Shown here: positions 41,199-50,142 of the stretch, piece by piece
Numbering within the stretch: the stretch's first letter is position 1
How the letters are laid out: each line of letters begins with the position of its first letter
From: Actinoplanes couchii
GTDB taxonomy: Bacteria > Actinomycetota > Actinomycetes > Mycobacteriales > Micromonosporaceae
DNA: 64,000 bases
Reading direction: 5' to 3'
Assembly: GCF_016862075.1 (NCBI RefSeq)
Contig: NZ_BOMG01000026.1
Coordinates: 124,001 to 188,000, forward strand
Position numbers and translations under genes: made by a program
The notes under the pieces: model-generated
Database searches by the model: none
The model's input: only the letters and a program-made list of their open reading frames with translations
Told to the model about the DNA's origin: nothing

Positions 41199-41216
41199 GT
41201 GATTTACGTTACTCGA

Positions 41217-41252
41217 TGTGCGCCCGCCGGGTGATCCCTCGGCGGGCGCACA
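41217..41252 (-). terminator. 13-pair hairpin after the lyase remnant
   Basis: TGTGCGCCCGCCG (41217-41229) and CGGCGGGCGCACA (41240-41252) pair perfectly with a ten-base loop. It lies five bases past the stop codon of the frame that carries the lyase C-terminal remnant, marking the original 3' end of the lyase gene. It also separates the lyase from the next leftward gene. Confidence 0.8.
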
Positions 41253-41257
41253 TCAGG

Positions 41258-41497
41258 TCAGACGTTCACCGGCGGGCGCCAGATCGTGAAGTCCTCGATG
41301 TGGAAGTGACTCGCGACGGTCCGGAAGGCGAACCAGCCGTCGCGGTACGAGGCCGGGTCGGTGTAGTCGAAGACCAGCCGGCCGTCACTCCAGTAACGGA
41401 TCTTCGGCCCGTCCACCTCGATCCGGACCTTGATCGGTACGTTGGCCTCGATCAATGGCGAGGTGTAGTGCCACCGCTCTGCAGCTCGCTCGCCCAT
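41258..41497 (-). pseudogene. Out-of-frame remnant of the lyase C-terminal module
   Basis: In another frame than the lyase, this stretch encodes about 75 residues containing VRIEVDGPKIRYWSDGRLVF and GWFAFRTVASHFHIEDFTIW. As far as I recall, this matches the last third of the DUF6250-type module that follows many secreted polysaccharide lyase domains. The lyase frame carries the start of such a module (VIAYDNFAKDSGKW) and then stops at 41452. The middle of the module, some 80 residues, is missing. A deletion that also shifted the frame explains this. Confidence 0.65.
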
Positions 41498-43383
41498 TTA
41501 CCGGAATCCTTCGCGAAATTGTCGTACGCGATGACGGACCAGGAACTCTTCCGCGCCGTCGTGATCCGGGGTTTGGCCGGTGGCTTGCCGCCGAAGCCCA
41601 GGTAGAAGTCGGTCAGGGTGGACTGCAGGTAACCGCGGACGGTCCAGCCCAGCCGGTAACCGGGGTTGTGGGCCAGGGTGTAGAGCCGCACGTTCGTCGG
41701 GACGTTCGTGGTGAACAGCCGCAGCGCCGTGTGGTCGGCGGTCTCGGCGAGGTACTCCTCCCGCCAGTCCCCGAGGATGTCGCCGTAGAACGGGACCGCG
41801 TTGCGCCACGACGACACCACCCCGGACGGCTCGAAGAGCTTCGCACTCGTGGAGGTCCGCGGGTTCCACTTCTCGACATACGTGTTGTCGAGCAGCTCGG
41901 AGCCCTTGTCACCGTCCCACCAGATGCGGAAGTTCACACTCGGCGTGCTCTTCGAGAGTCGCGTCCCGTCGGCGCTCCACACCCCGGCGCCGGGTAGGTC
42001 GCTGTTCGCGGTGGCGGCCCAGAACTCGTATCCCGGGTGGGCCGGGTCGATGTCGGCGGTGGTGCCGCGCGGGATGTCCCAGAGTGTCGCGTCCTGCGGA
42101 ATGTCCGGGTGCGAGCCGGTGATCAGGCGCTCGCCGGTGGCCGCGTCGTAGTAGTACCAGGGGAAGTTCGTGAAGACACCGCCCTCGGTCTGCTGAATGG
42201 CGTAACCCTCCAGCCCGGGGCGGGCCGGGTCGAGATCACCGATGTGGAACCGGTCTCCGTGGGTCGAGCCGTCGACGACGTACCGGAACGAGCCGTCGCT
42301 GTCGACGACGTAGTTGCCGTCCGCGATGTCGTCCCGCCCGTCCCGGTCGACGTCGATGATCCGCAACTGGTGGAAACTGGTGCCCTGCGCGCCACGAACG
42401 AACGTCCACCGCCGGGTCAGATGCCGGCCGTCGTAGTCCCAGGCCCCGATCAGGACCCGGAAGTCCCCGCGCCGCGCCCCGGCACGGACCACCTGCTTGG
42501 TGATCAGGCTGGGGTGCACACCGTCCAGGTAGGCGACCCCGTACTGCCCGCCGGAGGGCCCGTCGGCGACGAAGTCGTCCGCCACCGGCACGCGCGAGCG
42601 TTCGGCGCCGGTCAGCCCGTCGATGACCGAGACGAACTGGTCGAACTCGCCCGATGCCTTGACCACCGCGCCGTCGGCGAAGGTCGTCCCGGCGGCGGTC
42701 TTCACGAAGACCTCGGCCGTACCGTCGCTGTCCAGGTCGTAGACGGTCACGTTGTCGTCGTTGCGGTATCCGGCCACGTCGCCGTAGCCGCTGATCGCCG
42801 CGAGCGGTGGATCGTTGGCGGCGTTGCCACCGGCCCTGGCATACGAGTTGACGCCCAGGTCGACCCGCCACAGGTTCTTTCCCTCGAGCGTGTACGCCTC
42901 CAGATAGCCGGGCTGGTCGAGCGCGTACGACAGCCGGGAGACGACGATCTCGTAGCGCCCGTCCCCGTCCAGGTCACCGGGCCAGGCGTGCTGCACGTAG
43001 TAGTTCGCGGCGGGCAGCAGCGGAATGTCGCCCGGCGTGACAGCCGGGCCACTGGCCACCTGCTCCCGGCCCCGCACCACGGCACGGACGGTGTAGGTAC
43101 CCGTACCGGAAGTGGTATCGGTGAAGTTCGTCGACGTGTCGACGGGTTTGCGGTTGAGCTTGCGGGCGCCCTTGTAGACGTTGAAGGAGATGTCACTGCC
43201 GTACTCGGTGCCGAGCAGACGCCAGCTCAGGTACGTGCCGCCGTGCTGTCCGGGCACCGCGACGAGACCGCGGTCCAACGCCTCGACGATTCTCCGGGGA
43301 TGGGCGTCACCGGCGTGTGCCGGCGTCGCGAGAAAGCCGGCGGCCAGTGTGAAACCGGCCGCGGCGGCGATGATCGCTCTCAT
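41452..43383 (-). CDS. Rhamnogalacturonan endolyase, family PL11, C-terminally truncated
   Basis: The 643-residue exported enzyme cleaves the rhamnose-galacturonate backbone of pectin by beta-elimination. A Sec signal (about 1-24) is followed by the N-terminal beta domain and an eight-bladed propeller with repeated Ca-type Asp-rich loops (DLDGDGRYE, DLDSDGTAE, DVDRDGRDD). The catalytic domain ends normally with GYRLGWTVRGYLQSTLTDFY. After about 15 residues of linker only the beginning of an extra C-terminal module remains before a premature stop at 41452. The catalytic part seems intact. Confidence 0.88.
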   Translation of the reverse strand: MRAIIAAAAGFTLAAGFLATPAHAGDAHPRRIVEALDRGLVAVPGQHGGTYLSWRLLGTEYGSDISFNVYKGARKLNRKPVDTSTNFTDTTSGTGTYTVRAVVRGREQVASGPAVTPGDIPLLPAANYYVQHAWPGDLDGDGRYEIVVSRLSYALDQPGYLEAYTLEGKNLWRVDLGVNSYARAGGNAANDPPLAAISGYGDVAGYRNDDNVTVYDLDSDGTAEVFVKTAAGTTFADGAVVKASGEFDQFVSVIDGLTGAERSRVPVADDFVADGPSGGQYGVAYLDGVHPSLITKQVVRAGARRGDFRVLIGAWDYDGRHLTRRWTFVRGAQGTSFHQLRIIDVDRDGRDDIADGNYVVDSDGSFRYVVDGSTHGDRFHIGDLDPARPGLEGYAIQQTEGGVFTNFPWYYYDAATGERLITGSHPDIPQDATLWDIPRGTTADIDPAHPGYEFWAATANSDLPGAGVWSADGTRLSKSTPSVNFRIWWDGDKGSELLDNTYVEKWNPRTSTSAKLFEPSGVVSSWRNAVPFYGDILGDWREEYLAETADHTALRLFTTNVPTNVRLYTLAHNPGYRLGWTVRGYLQSTLTDFYLGFGGKPPAKPRITTARKSSWSVIAYDNFAKDSGKWASELQSGGTTPRH

Positions 43384-43491
43384 CAGCCGGAAGGTACCGG
43401 ACCACTGTGTATCGACGTTTGCAGAAATTTGAAGCAGTGGATGTCAGGACTGTGCCATAGCTACCCCTCCTGCGCCGTTGATGGCAGACAT

Positions 43492-43521
43492 TTGACATCG
43501 TAAGAACGAACAAATTAGGAC
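43492..43521 (+). promoter_or_regulatory. Candidate urtA promoter
   Basis: TTGACA (43492-43497), an 18-base spacer and TAGGAC (43516-43521) form a good housekeeping-type promoter about 115 bases upstream of urtA. The 254-base gap (43384-43637) is notably AT-rich for this genome and holds no gene. Nitrogen control by GlnR would be expected for a urea importer, but I could not place a confident GlnR box. Confidence 0.55.
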
Positions 43522-43637
43522 ATAAATTACCCGGCACGGGCTACAGCTACAGAGTTGGAACAGTCAAGAAATGTCAGAGCAATGACGCGCGGTCAATCTG
43601 CTCTCACCTGAAGCAGCCAGGAACGGAGTTCTCACAT

Positions 43638-44927
43638 ATGTCCACCTCCAGCAAGCGCCCGCGCACGCTTGTGGCCGTCGGGGCGACCCTGGCCCTCGCG
43701 CTCTCCGGCTGTGGTGCCCGGGCCGGTGACGAAGCCGTCGCCGGCGGGACGTCCGCGGCCCCCAGCTGCGTCGACACCTCCGGCGCCAGCGTCAAGCTCG
43801 GCTTCCTCAACTCCCTCACCGGCGGCATGGCGATCTCCGAGAAGACCGTCTCCAACGTGCTGCACATGGCCGCCGACGAGATCAACGCCGGCGGCGGCAT
43901 CCTCGGCAAGAAGATCGAGTACGTGCAGGAGGACGGCGCCACCGACTGGCCGACCTTCGCGGAGAAGACCGAGAAGCTGCTCACCCAGGACTGCGTCGCC
44001 GCGATCTTCGGCGGCTGGACGTCGTCCTCCCGCAAAGCCGTCAAGCCGGTCGTCGAGAAGAACAACGGCCTCTTCTTCTACCCGGTGCAGTACGAGGGCC
44101 TGGAGTCGTCGCCGAACATCTACTACACCGGCGCGACCACCAACCAGCAGATCATCCCGGCGATGGACTACCTCGCCTCCCAGGGTGTGAAGAAGCTGTT
44201 CCTGGCCGGTAGCGACTACGTCTTCCCGCGCACCGCGAACGCGATCATCAAGCTGTACGCGGCCGAGCTCGGCATCGAGATCGTCGGCGAGGAGTACGTG
44301 CCCCTCGACAAGGACGACTGGACCAGTCAGGTGGCGAAGATCGTGGCGGCCAAGCCCGACTTCGTCTTCAACACCATCAACGGCTCGTCGAACGTCGGCT
44401 TCGTCAAGGCGTACTACGACGCCGGGCTCAAGGCCGAGACCACGCCGATCATCTCGGTGTCGATCGCCGAGGAGGAGGCGCCGGCGATGGGTCACGAGGT
44501 CACCGGCCAGTACGCGTCCTGGAACTACTTCCAGTCGCTGAAGACCGACACCAACCCGAAGTTCATCGAGAGCTGGAAGGCGTACCCGAACAGCAGTGGG
44601 GTCACCTCCGACCCGATGGAGGCGGCCTACATCTCGCTGTACCTGTACAAGGCCCTGGTCGAGGCGGCCGGCTCGTTCGACGTGGACGCGGTGAACGCGG
44701 CGGCGAAGGCGAAGCCGATCACGTTCGACGCGCCGGAGGGCACCGTCACGCTGGACGGCGAGAACCACCACATCTCCAAGCCCGGCCACATCGGCAAGAT
44801 CAACTCCAGTAACCAGTTCGACATCGTCTGGTCCTCGGACAAGTTCATCGAGCCCGACCCGTACCTCGAGGGCTACGACTGGTTCCCGGCCGACATCCGC
44901 AAGCAGCTGACCGACGCGGCGGGCTGA
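43638..44927 (+). CDS. urtA: Urea-type ABC transporter substrate-binding lipoprotein
   Basis: The 429-residue receptor has a lipoprotein signal with lipobox LSGC (Cys25) and a branched-chain amino-acid-type binding fold. Segments characteristic of UrtA are present: LTGGMAISEKTV, TDWPTFAEKTEKLLTQD, GGWTSSSRKAVKPV and LFFYPVQYEGLESS. It captures urea or a short amide outside the cell and delivers it to UrtBC. It is the first gene of the operon; a 13-pair hairpin follows its stop. Confidence 0.93.
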   Translation: MSTSSKRPRTLVAVGATLALALSGCGARAGDEAVAGGTSAAPSCVDTSGASVKLGFLNSLTGGMAISEKTVSNVLHMAADEINAGGGILGKKIEYVQEDGATDWPTFAEKTEKLLTQDCVAAIFGGWTSSSRKAVKPVVEKNNGLFFYPVQYEGLESSPNIYYTGATTNQQIIPAMDYLASQGVKKLFLAGSDYVFPRTANAIIKLYAAELGIEIVGEEYVPLDKDDWTSQVAKIVAAKPDFVFNTINGSSNVGFVKAYYDAGLKAETTPIISVSIAEEEAPAMGHEVTGQYASWNYFQSLKTDTNPKFIESWKAYPNSSGVTSDPMEAAYISLYLYKALVEAAGSFDVDAVNAAAKAKPITFDAPEGTVTLDGENHHISKPGHIGKINSSNQFDIVWSSDKFIEPDPYLEGYDWFPADIRKQLTDAAG

Positions 44928-44949
44928 TCACCCTTTCGATGAAAGACGC

Positions 44950-44983
44950 GGGGTTCGCATGCCGACCGCGGCATGCGAACCCC
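44950..44983 (+). terminator. Perfect hairpin between urtA and urtB
   Basis: GGGGTTCGCATGC (44950-44962), loop CGACCGCG, GCATGCGAACCCC (44971-44983). This 13-pair stem stands 22 bases after the urtA stop and 14 bases before urtB. Without a U-tract it may be a partial terminator or a 3' stabiliser that gives more binding protein than permease, as in other ABC operons. Confidence 0.8.
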
Positions 44984-44997
44984 CATAGAGAGAGCGA

Positions 44998-45888
44998 TTG
45001 AATGTGGACGCACTGATCGCCCCGCTGTTGAACGGCAGCGCCCAGGGTGCGCTGCTCCTGCTCGCCGCGCTGGGCCTCTCGCTGACCTTCGGCCAGATGG
45101 GCGTGATCAACATGGCCCACGGCGAGTTCCTGATGCTCGGCGCCTTCGCCGCCTACCTGGTCCAGCAGGTCGTCACCGCCACCGACCTGTCGATCCCGGT
45201 CGCGCTGCCGGTCGCGTTCGTCGTCGCGGGCCTGTTCGGCCTCCTGCTGGAGATCACCGTCATCCAGTGGATGTACCGCCGGCCCCTGGACACCCTGCTC
45301 GTCACGGTCGGGGTCAGCCTCGTACTCCAGCAGGCGGCTCTGCAGATCTTCCCCTCCCAGGGCGTCCCGGTGGAGAAACCCGGCTGGCTCGACGGGCAGC
45401 TGACCGTCCTCGGTTACGGCTGGCCGCTCCGGCAGCTGTTCACCATCCTGCTCGCGACCGTCTGCGTCGCCGCGCTGTCGGCCTGGCTCAGGTACACCTC
45501 GTTCGGCCGCCGCATCCGGGCGACCGTGCACAACCGGGACCTCGCCGAGACGTCCGGGATCTCCACCCGCACCGTCGACCGGCTCACCTTCTTCACCGGG
45601 TCGGGGCTGGCCGGGGTCGCCGGGGTGGCCGCGTCGCTGATCGGCGGCACGAACTCGCAGATGGGCGCGCAGTACATCATCCCGGCCTTCCTCGTCGTCG
45701 CCGCCGGAGGCATCGGCCAGCTCAAGGGCACCATCATCGCCGCGTGGGCGGTGGGCGTCGCCCTCTCGTTCTTCGCCTACTGGACCACCGGCAGCCTGGC
45801 GCAGGTGCTCGCCTTCATCCTCGTGATCGTCTTCCTGCAGCTGCGCCCGCAGGGCCTGTTCACGGTGCGAACCAGGAGTCTGGCATGA
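44998..45888 (+). CDS. urtB: Urea ABC transporter permease UrtB
   Basis: The 296-residue LivH-type permease has about eight membrane helices. The early FGQMGVINMAHGEFLMLGAF segment is the signature of this permease family, and the cytoplasmic ATPase-contact loop RATVHNRDLAETSGI is in place. TTG at 44998 is the first possible start, with GAGAGAG upstream; GTG at 45004 is equally possible. Its stop overlaps the urtC start (ATGA). Confidence 0.92.
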   Translation: MNVDALIAPLLNGSAQGALLLLAALGLSLTFGQMGVINMAHGEFLMLGAFAAYLVQQVVTATDLSIPVALPVAFVVAGLFGLLLEITVIQWMYRRPLDTLLVTVGVSLVLQQAALQIFPSQGVPVEKPGWLDGQLTVLGYGWPLRQLFTILLATVCVAALSAWLRYTSFGRRIRATVHNRDLAETSGISTRTVDRLTFFTGSGLAGVAGVAASLIGGTNSQMGAQYIIPAFLVVAAGGIGQLKGTIIAAWAVGVALSFFAYWTTGSLAQVLAFILVIVFLQLRPQGLFTVRTRSLA

Positions 45889-46979
45889 CCAAGCCGAAAC
45901 CATGGATCTCCCTCGGCGGCATCGGGGTGTTCGCCGTCCTGCTGCTCGCGGTCGCTCCCCTGGTGCTGACCGATCACTGGCTCAACAACGTCGGCAAGTA
46001 CTGCTGCTGGGCCATCGCCGCCGTCGGTATCGGCCTGGCGTGGGGCCGGGGCGGGATGCTCGTGATGGGGCAGGGCGTGTTCTTCGCCCTCGGCGCCTAC
46101 TCGATGGCCATGCACCTCACGCTGGAGTCCGCGGGTGACCGGATCCCCGGGTTCATGGTGCTCTACGACCCGCTCGCGCCGCTGCCGATGTTCTGGGAAC
46201 CGTTCCGCAGCGCGGGGTTCACCCTGCTGGCGATCGTGCTGCTCCCGGTGGTCCTGGCCGGCATCCTCGGGTACGCGCTGTTCAAGCGCCGGGTGAAGGG
46301 CGCGTACTTCGCGATCCTGACCCAGGCGCTCGCCGTCGCGCTGGCCACCCTGATCAGCTCCACGATCCGGGAGACCGGCGGTGACACCGGGCTCAGCGAC
46401 TTCAAGTACTTCTTCGGCTTCGTGCTGAACGACCCGGCGAACAAGCTGATGGTCTACCTCGTGGCGGCCGGTCTTCTGGTCCTGTGCCTGCTCGCGGTGT
46501 GGCAGCTCTACCGCAGCCGCTTCGGTGAGCTGCTCGTCGCCACCCGGGACGCCGAGGAACGGGTGCGTTTCCTCGGCTACGACCCGGCCAACGTCAAGCT
46601 CGTCGCGTTTGTCGTCTCCGCGCTGATGGCGAGCATCGGCGGAGCGATGTTCGTGCCCATCGTCGGCATCATCACCCCGGCCGAGATCGGCGCCGCCGCC
46701 TCGATCCTGATGATCGCCGGTGTCGCCTTCGGCGGCCGCGCGTCGCTCTTCGGGCCCGCGCTCGGCGCGATGGCGGTCGGCTGGGGACAGTCGAGCCTCG
46801 GTTCGACCTGGCCCGAGGGCTGGACCTACATCCTCGGCCTGATGTTCGTCGTCGTCATCCTGTTCCTGCCGAACGGGCTCTCCTCGCTGCCCGCCAGGAT
46901 CGCGGCGGCCCGCCGGAAGCCTGTCGAGCAGCCCGCCCCGGCGCCCGTCGTCGCCGAACTCGAAGAGGTGCGGTCATGA
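45885..46979 (+). CDS. urtC: Urea ABC transporter permease UrtC
   Basis: The 364-residue LivM-type permease has eight to ten membrane helices and the ATPase-contact loop VATRDAEERVRFLGYD (about 215-230). GMLVMGQGVFFALGAYSMAM near the N-terminus fits UrtC rather than LivM. The C-terminal tail is polar and Pro/Glu-rich. It overlaps its neighbours by four bases on each side, so urtBCD are translationally coupled. Confidence 0.92.
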   Translation: MTKPKPWISLGGIGVFAVLLLAVAPLVLTDHWLNNVGKYCCWAIAAVGIGLAWGRGGMLVMGQGVFFALGAYSMAMHLTLESAGDRIPGFMVLYDPLAPLPMFWEPFRSAGFTLLAIVLLPVVLAGILGYALFKRRVKGAYFAILTQALAVALATLISSTIRETGGDTGLSDFKYFFGFVLNDPANKLMVYLVAAGLLVLCLLAVWQLYRSRFGELLVATRDAEERVRFLGYDPANVKLVAFVVSALMASIGGAMFVPIVGIITPAEIGAAASILMIAGVAFGGRASLFGPALGAMAVGWGQSSLGSTWPEGWTYILGLMFVVVILFLPNGLSSLPARIAAARRKPVEQPAPAPVVAELEEVRS

Positions 46980-47722
46980 CCGATGCGCTCGTCGTCACGG
47001 ACCTGAGAGTCGAGTTCTCCGGTTTTGTCGCGGTCGGCGGCGTCAGCTTCGACGCGTACCCCGGCGAGGTCCGTTTCCTGATCGGCCCGAACGGCGCCGG
47101 CAAGACCACGTGCATCGATGCCGTCACCGGCCTGGCCGGCGGCACCGGGTCGGCACGGCTCGGCGGGAAGGAACTGCTCGGCCGGCCGGTGCACCGGATC
47201 GTCCGCCTCGGGGTCGGCCGCACGTTCCAGACCGCGAGCGTCTTCGACGAGCTGACCGTGCTGCAGAACCTCGACATCGCCGCCGGGCGCCACCGTCCCG
47301 CGATCTCGCTGCTGCGGGCCCGGCGGGGCGTCGACCCGTCGATCGAGCGGGCGCTGGAGGAGACCGGGCTGGCCGGCGAACTCGCCACCCCGGCCGGCAT
47401 CCTGTCGCACGGCCAGAAGCAGTGGCTGGAGATCGCGATGCTGCTCGTGCAGGACGCGAAGGTGCTGCTGCTCGACGAACCGGTGGCCGGCATGAGCCAG
47501 GACGAGCGCACCGCGACCGGCGAGCTCCTCCAGCGCATCGCGGCGAAACGGATCGTGCTGGTGGTCGAGCACGACATGGACTTCATGCGGCGGTACGCCA
47601 CCCGCGTGACGGTGCTGCACCAGGGCCGGGTGCTCTCCCAGGGCACCGTGGCCGAGGTCCAGGCCGACCCCCAGGTGCAGGAGGTCTACCTCGGCACAGC
47701 AGACGCCATCCCGGAGGACTGA
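46976..47722 (+). CDS. urtD: Urea ABC transporter ATPase UrtD
   Basis: The 248-residue LivG-type ATPase has Walker A GPNGAGKTT (about 40-48), the signature region LSHGQKQWLEIAMLL (a variant of LSGGQ, typical of UrtD) and Walker B VLLLDEPVAGM with the catalytic Glu. It pairs with UrtE to power urea import. The start ATG overlaps the urtC stop. Confidence 0.93.
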   Translation: MTDALVVTDLRVEFSGFVAVGGVSFDAYPGEVRFLIGPNGAGKTTCIDAVTGLAGGTGSARLGGKELLGRPVHRIVRLGVGRTFQTASVFDELTVLQNLDIAAGRHRPAISLLRARRGVDPSIERALEETGLAGELATPAGILSHGQKQWLEIAMLLVQDAKVLLLDEPVAGMSQDERTATGELLQRIAAKRIVLVVEHDMDFMRRYATRVTVLHQGRVLSQGTVAEVQADPQVQEVYLGTADAIPED

Positions 47723-47724
47723 CC

Positions 47725-48408
47725 ATGCTGGAGCTCACCGACATCGAAGCAGGTTACGGGCGCACCCGGGTGCTGCACGGCGTGACGGTCCCGTCCGGCA
47801 AGGTGGTCGCCGTGCTCGGCCACAACGGCGCCGGCAAGTCGACCCTGCTGCGTCTCGCGATCGGCCTGATCAAGCCGTCGAAGGGCCGCGTGGTGTTCGA
47901 CGGCGCGGACGTCACGTCGCTCGCCCCCAACCAGCGGGTCGCTCGCGGCATGGCGTACGTGCCGCAGGGTCAGCAGTCCTTCGGCCAGCTCACCACGCTG
48001 GAGAATCTGCAACTGGTCGCGGACGGGCGCCGCGGCGGCCGGGCCCTGATCGACGCGCAGCTGGCCCGCTTCCCCGCCCTGGAGCAGTTCGCCGCCCGCA
48101 AGGCCGGCCTGCTCTCCGGCGGGCAGCGCCAGCAGCTCGCGATCGCCCGCGCCCTGATCACCGAGCCGAAACTGCTCATCCTGGACGAGCCGACCGAGGG
48201 CATCCAGCCCACGATCGTCGCCGAGATCGAGCAGACCATCGTGCAGCTGGCCGGCGAGGGCCTCCACGTGCTGCTGGTCGAGCAGCACATCGGTTTCGCC
48301 CTGGCGGCCGCCGAACGCTACGTCGTGCTCGCCTCGGGCCAGGTCACCCAGACCGGCGTGGGTGGTCAGGCGGCCACCTCCACCGTGCGAGCCGCCATGG
48401 CGATCTGA
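47725..48408 (+). CDS. urtE: Urea ABC transporter ATPase UrtE
   Basis: The 227-residue LivF-type ATPase has Walker A GHNGAGKST, signature LLSGGQRQQLAIARAL and Walker B LLILDEPTEGIQP. The LDEPTEGIQPTIV run is typical of UrtE. It begins two bases after the urtD stop. Only six bases separate its stop from the NCS1 permease start, so that gene is probably on the same transcript. Confidence 0.94.
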   Translation: MLELTDIEAGYGRTRVLHGVTVPSGKVVAVLGHNGAGKSTLLRLAIGLIKPSKGRVVFDGADVTSLAPNQRVARGMAYVPQGQQSFGQLTTLENLQLVADGRRGGRALIDAQLARFPALEQFAARKAGLLSGGQRQQLAIARALITEPKLLILDEPTEGIQPTIVAEIEQTIVQLAGEGLHVLLVEQHIGFALAAAERYVVLASGQVTQTGVGGQAATSTVRAAMAI

Positions 48409-48414
48409 GCAGGT

Positions 48415-50133
48415 ATGACCCACACCTGCAATGCCGCCGTAACAGCGGACCGCGAAATTTGCCAGGTGTCGACGGACAACGCGCGCGCGGCGGCAGAGGA
48501 CAGCCTGGAGGATTACGCCTTCCGGTACGTGCCGCGTACCTTCCGGCGGTGGAGCGCGGCCTCGGTCGGCGCGACCGCCCTCGGGTCCATCGCGTTCCTC
48601 GCCGACTTCTCGATCGGCGCGAGCATCGGCATCGACCACGGCACCGCCAACGCCGTGCTCGGCATCGTGTTCGCGTCGGTCATCATCCTGGTCGTCGGTG
48701 TGCCGGTCGCCTACTACGCCGCCCGCTACAACCTGGACCTCGACCTCATCGCCCGCGGCTCGGGCTTCGGCTACTACGGCTCCATCATCACGACCGTGAT
48801 CTTCGCGGGCTTCACCTGCATCTTCTTCGCGCTGGAGGGCGCCATCATGGCGCAGGGCCTGCGGATGGCGACCGGGATGCCGCTGTGGCTCGGCTATCTG
48901 GTGTCGACGGTCGTGGTGATCCCGATCGTCATCTACGGCATGCGCGCGCTGGAGCGCCTGCAGTTCTGGACCACGCCGCTGTGGCTCGCCCTGGCGCTGC
49001 TGCCGCTGCTGTGGATCGTCGTCTCCGACCCCGGGGCGGTCCGCGCCTTCACGTCGTTCACCGGCGACTCGGACGGCTCGGTCGGTTTCGGGGCCGTGGT
49101 GTCCAGCGCGGCCGTGTGTTTCGCCCTCACCCCGCAGCTGGCGGAGCAGGTCGACTACCTGCGGGCCATGCCGCCGCGTACGCCGTCGAACGTGCGCTCG
49201 TGGTGGACGTCGTTCGCGTTCGCCGGCCCGGGATGGGTCGTCTTCAGCGGCATCAAGCAGGTGATCGGGGTGTTCCTGGCGGTCTATCTGCTGGTCCGGG
49301 TCGACCCCGGGCTCGGGCACCAGGCGACCGAACCGGTCCAGCAGTTCGTGGTGATGTACCGGACCCTCTTCCCCGACTGGCTCGCGATCGTCCTCGCCCT
49401 GGTGCTCGTCGTGGTGGCCCAGATCAAGATCAACGTGACGAACGCGTACTCCGGCTCGCTCGCCTGGTCGAACGTCTTCACCCGGATGGCGAAGCACTAC
49501 CCGGGACGGTCGATCTTCGTGCTGTTCAACCTGGTGATCGCGTACGCGCTGATGATGCTGGACGTCTTCACCCTGATCTCCTTCGTGCTGAGCCTCTACG
49601 CGAACGTCGTGATGGCATGGCTCGTGACGATCGCCACCGACATCGCGATCAACAAGTGGGTGCTGCGGATCTCGCCACGTTTCCCGGAGTTCCGCCGCGG
49701 CATGCTGCACGGCTGGAACCCGGTCGGGCTGGTGTCGGTGGGCCTCGCCTCGGTGCTGTCGCTGCTCGCGTTCGCCGGGGTGTTCGGTACCGCCGTCGAG
49801 CCGTTCTCGGTGCTCATCGCGATCGGCGTCGCGTTCGTGACCACGCCGGCGACGGCTCTCGCCACCCGGGGGCGCTACTACCTGCGCCGCCGGTCCGACG
49901 GCATCGACTCGCCCCGGTTCGACGCCGACGGCAACCCGTCGGGCGAGCGGCTCCGCTGTCACGTGACCGGGTACATGTTCGAGCGGCCGGATATGCTGGC
50001 GTCGGCCGAGAGAGGACCGCACGGCGAGGTGCAGTACGTCTCGTCGCTGGCGCTCACCCTCGACGATTCCGATCGCTACGTGCTCCCGCCGGAAGTCACC
50101 GGGCCCCCGCGCCGGGCGGCCGCCGGAAAGTAG
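48415..50133 (+). CDS. NCS1-family purine/cytosine/allantoin-type permease
   Basis: The 572-residue transporter has about twelve membrane helices between residues 50 and 490. The early region with FSIGASIGIDHGTANAVLGI and the later AQIKINVTNAYSGSLAWSNV segment are NCS1 hallmarks. A roughly 80-residue hydrophilic C-terminal tail (CHVTGYMFERPDM and on) is longer than in most members. Position directly after urtE and before two TetR genes suggests uptake of a nitrogen-rich base or related compound. The exact substrate is unknown. Confidence 0.88.
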   Translation: MTHTCNAAVTADREICQVSTDNARAAAEDSLEDYAFRYVPRTFRRWSAASVGATALGSIAFLADFSIGASIGIDHGTANAVLGIVFASVIILVVGVPVAYYAARYNLDLDLIARGSGFGYYGSIITTVIFAGFTCIFFALEGAIMAQGLRMATGMPLWLGYLVSTVVVIPIVIYGMRALERLQFWTTPLWLALALLPLLWIVVSDPGAVRAFTSFTGDSDGSVGFGAVVSSAAVCFALTPQLAEQVDYLRAMPPRTPSNVRSWWTSFAFAGPGWVVFSGIKQVIGVFLAVYLLVRVDPGLGHQATEPVQQFVVMYRTLFPDWLAIVLALVLVVVAQIKINVTNAYSGSLAWSNVFTRMAKHYPGRSIFVLFNLVIAYALMMLDVFTLISFVLSLYANVVMAWLVTIATDIAINKWVLRISPRFPEFRRGMLHGWNPVGLVSVGLASVLSLLAFAGVFGTAVEPFSVLIAIGVAFVTTPATALATRGRYYLRRRSDGIDSPRFDADGNPSGERLRCHVTGYMFERPDMLASAERGPHGEVQYVSSLALTLDDSDRYVLPPEVTGPPRRAAAGK

Positions 50134-50142
50134 GGAGACGTG

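Noticed and set aside
43384..43637. GlnR box upstream of urtA
   Set aside because: Fragments such as GTAAG and GAAC occur, but not with the spacing of a GlnR site; not reported as a feature.
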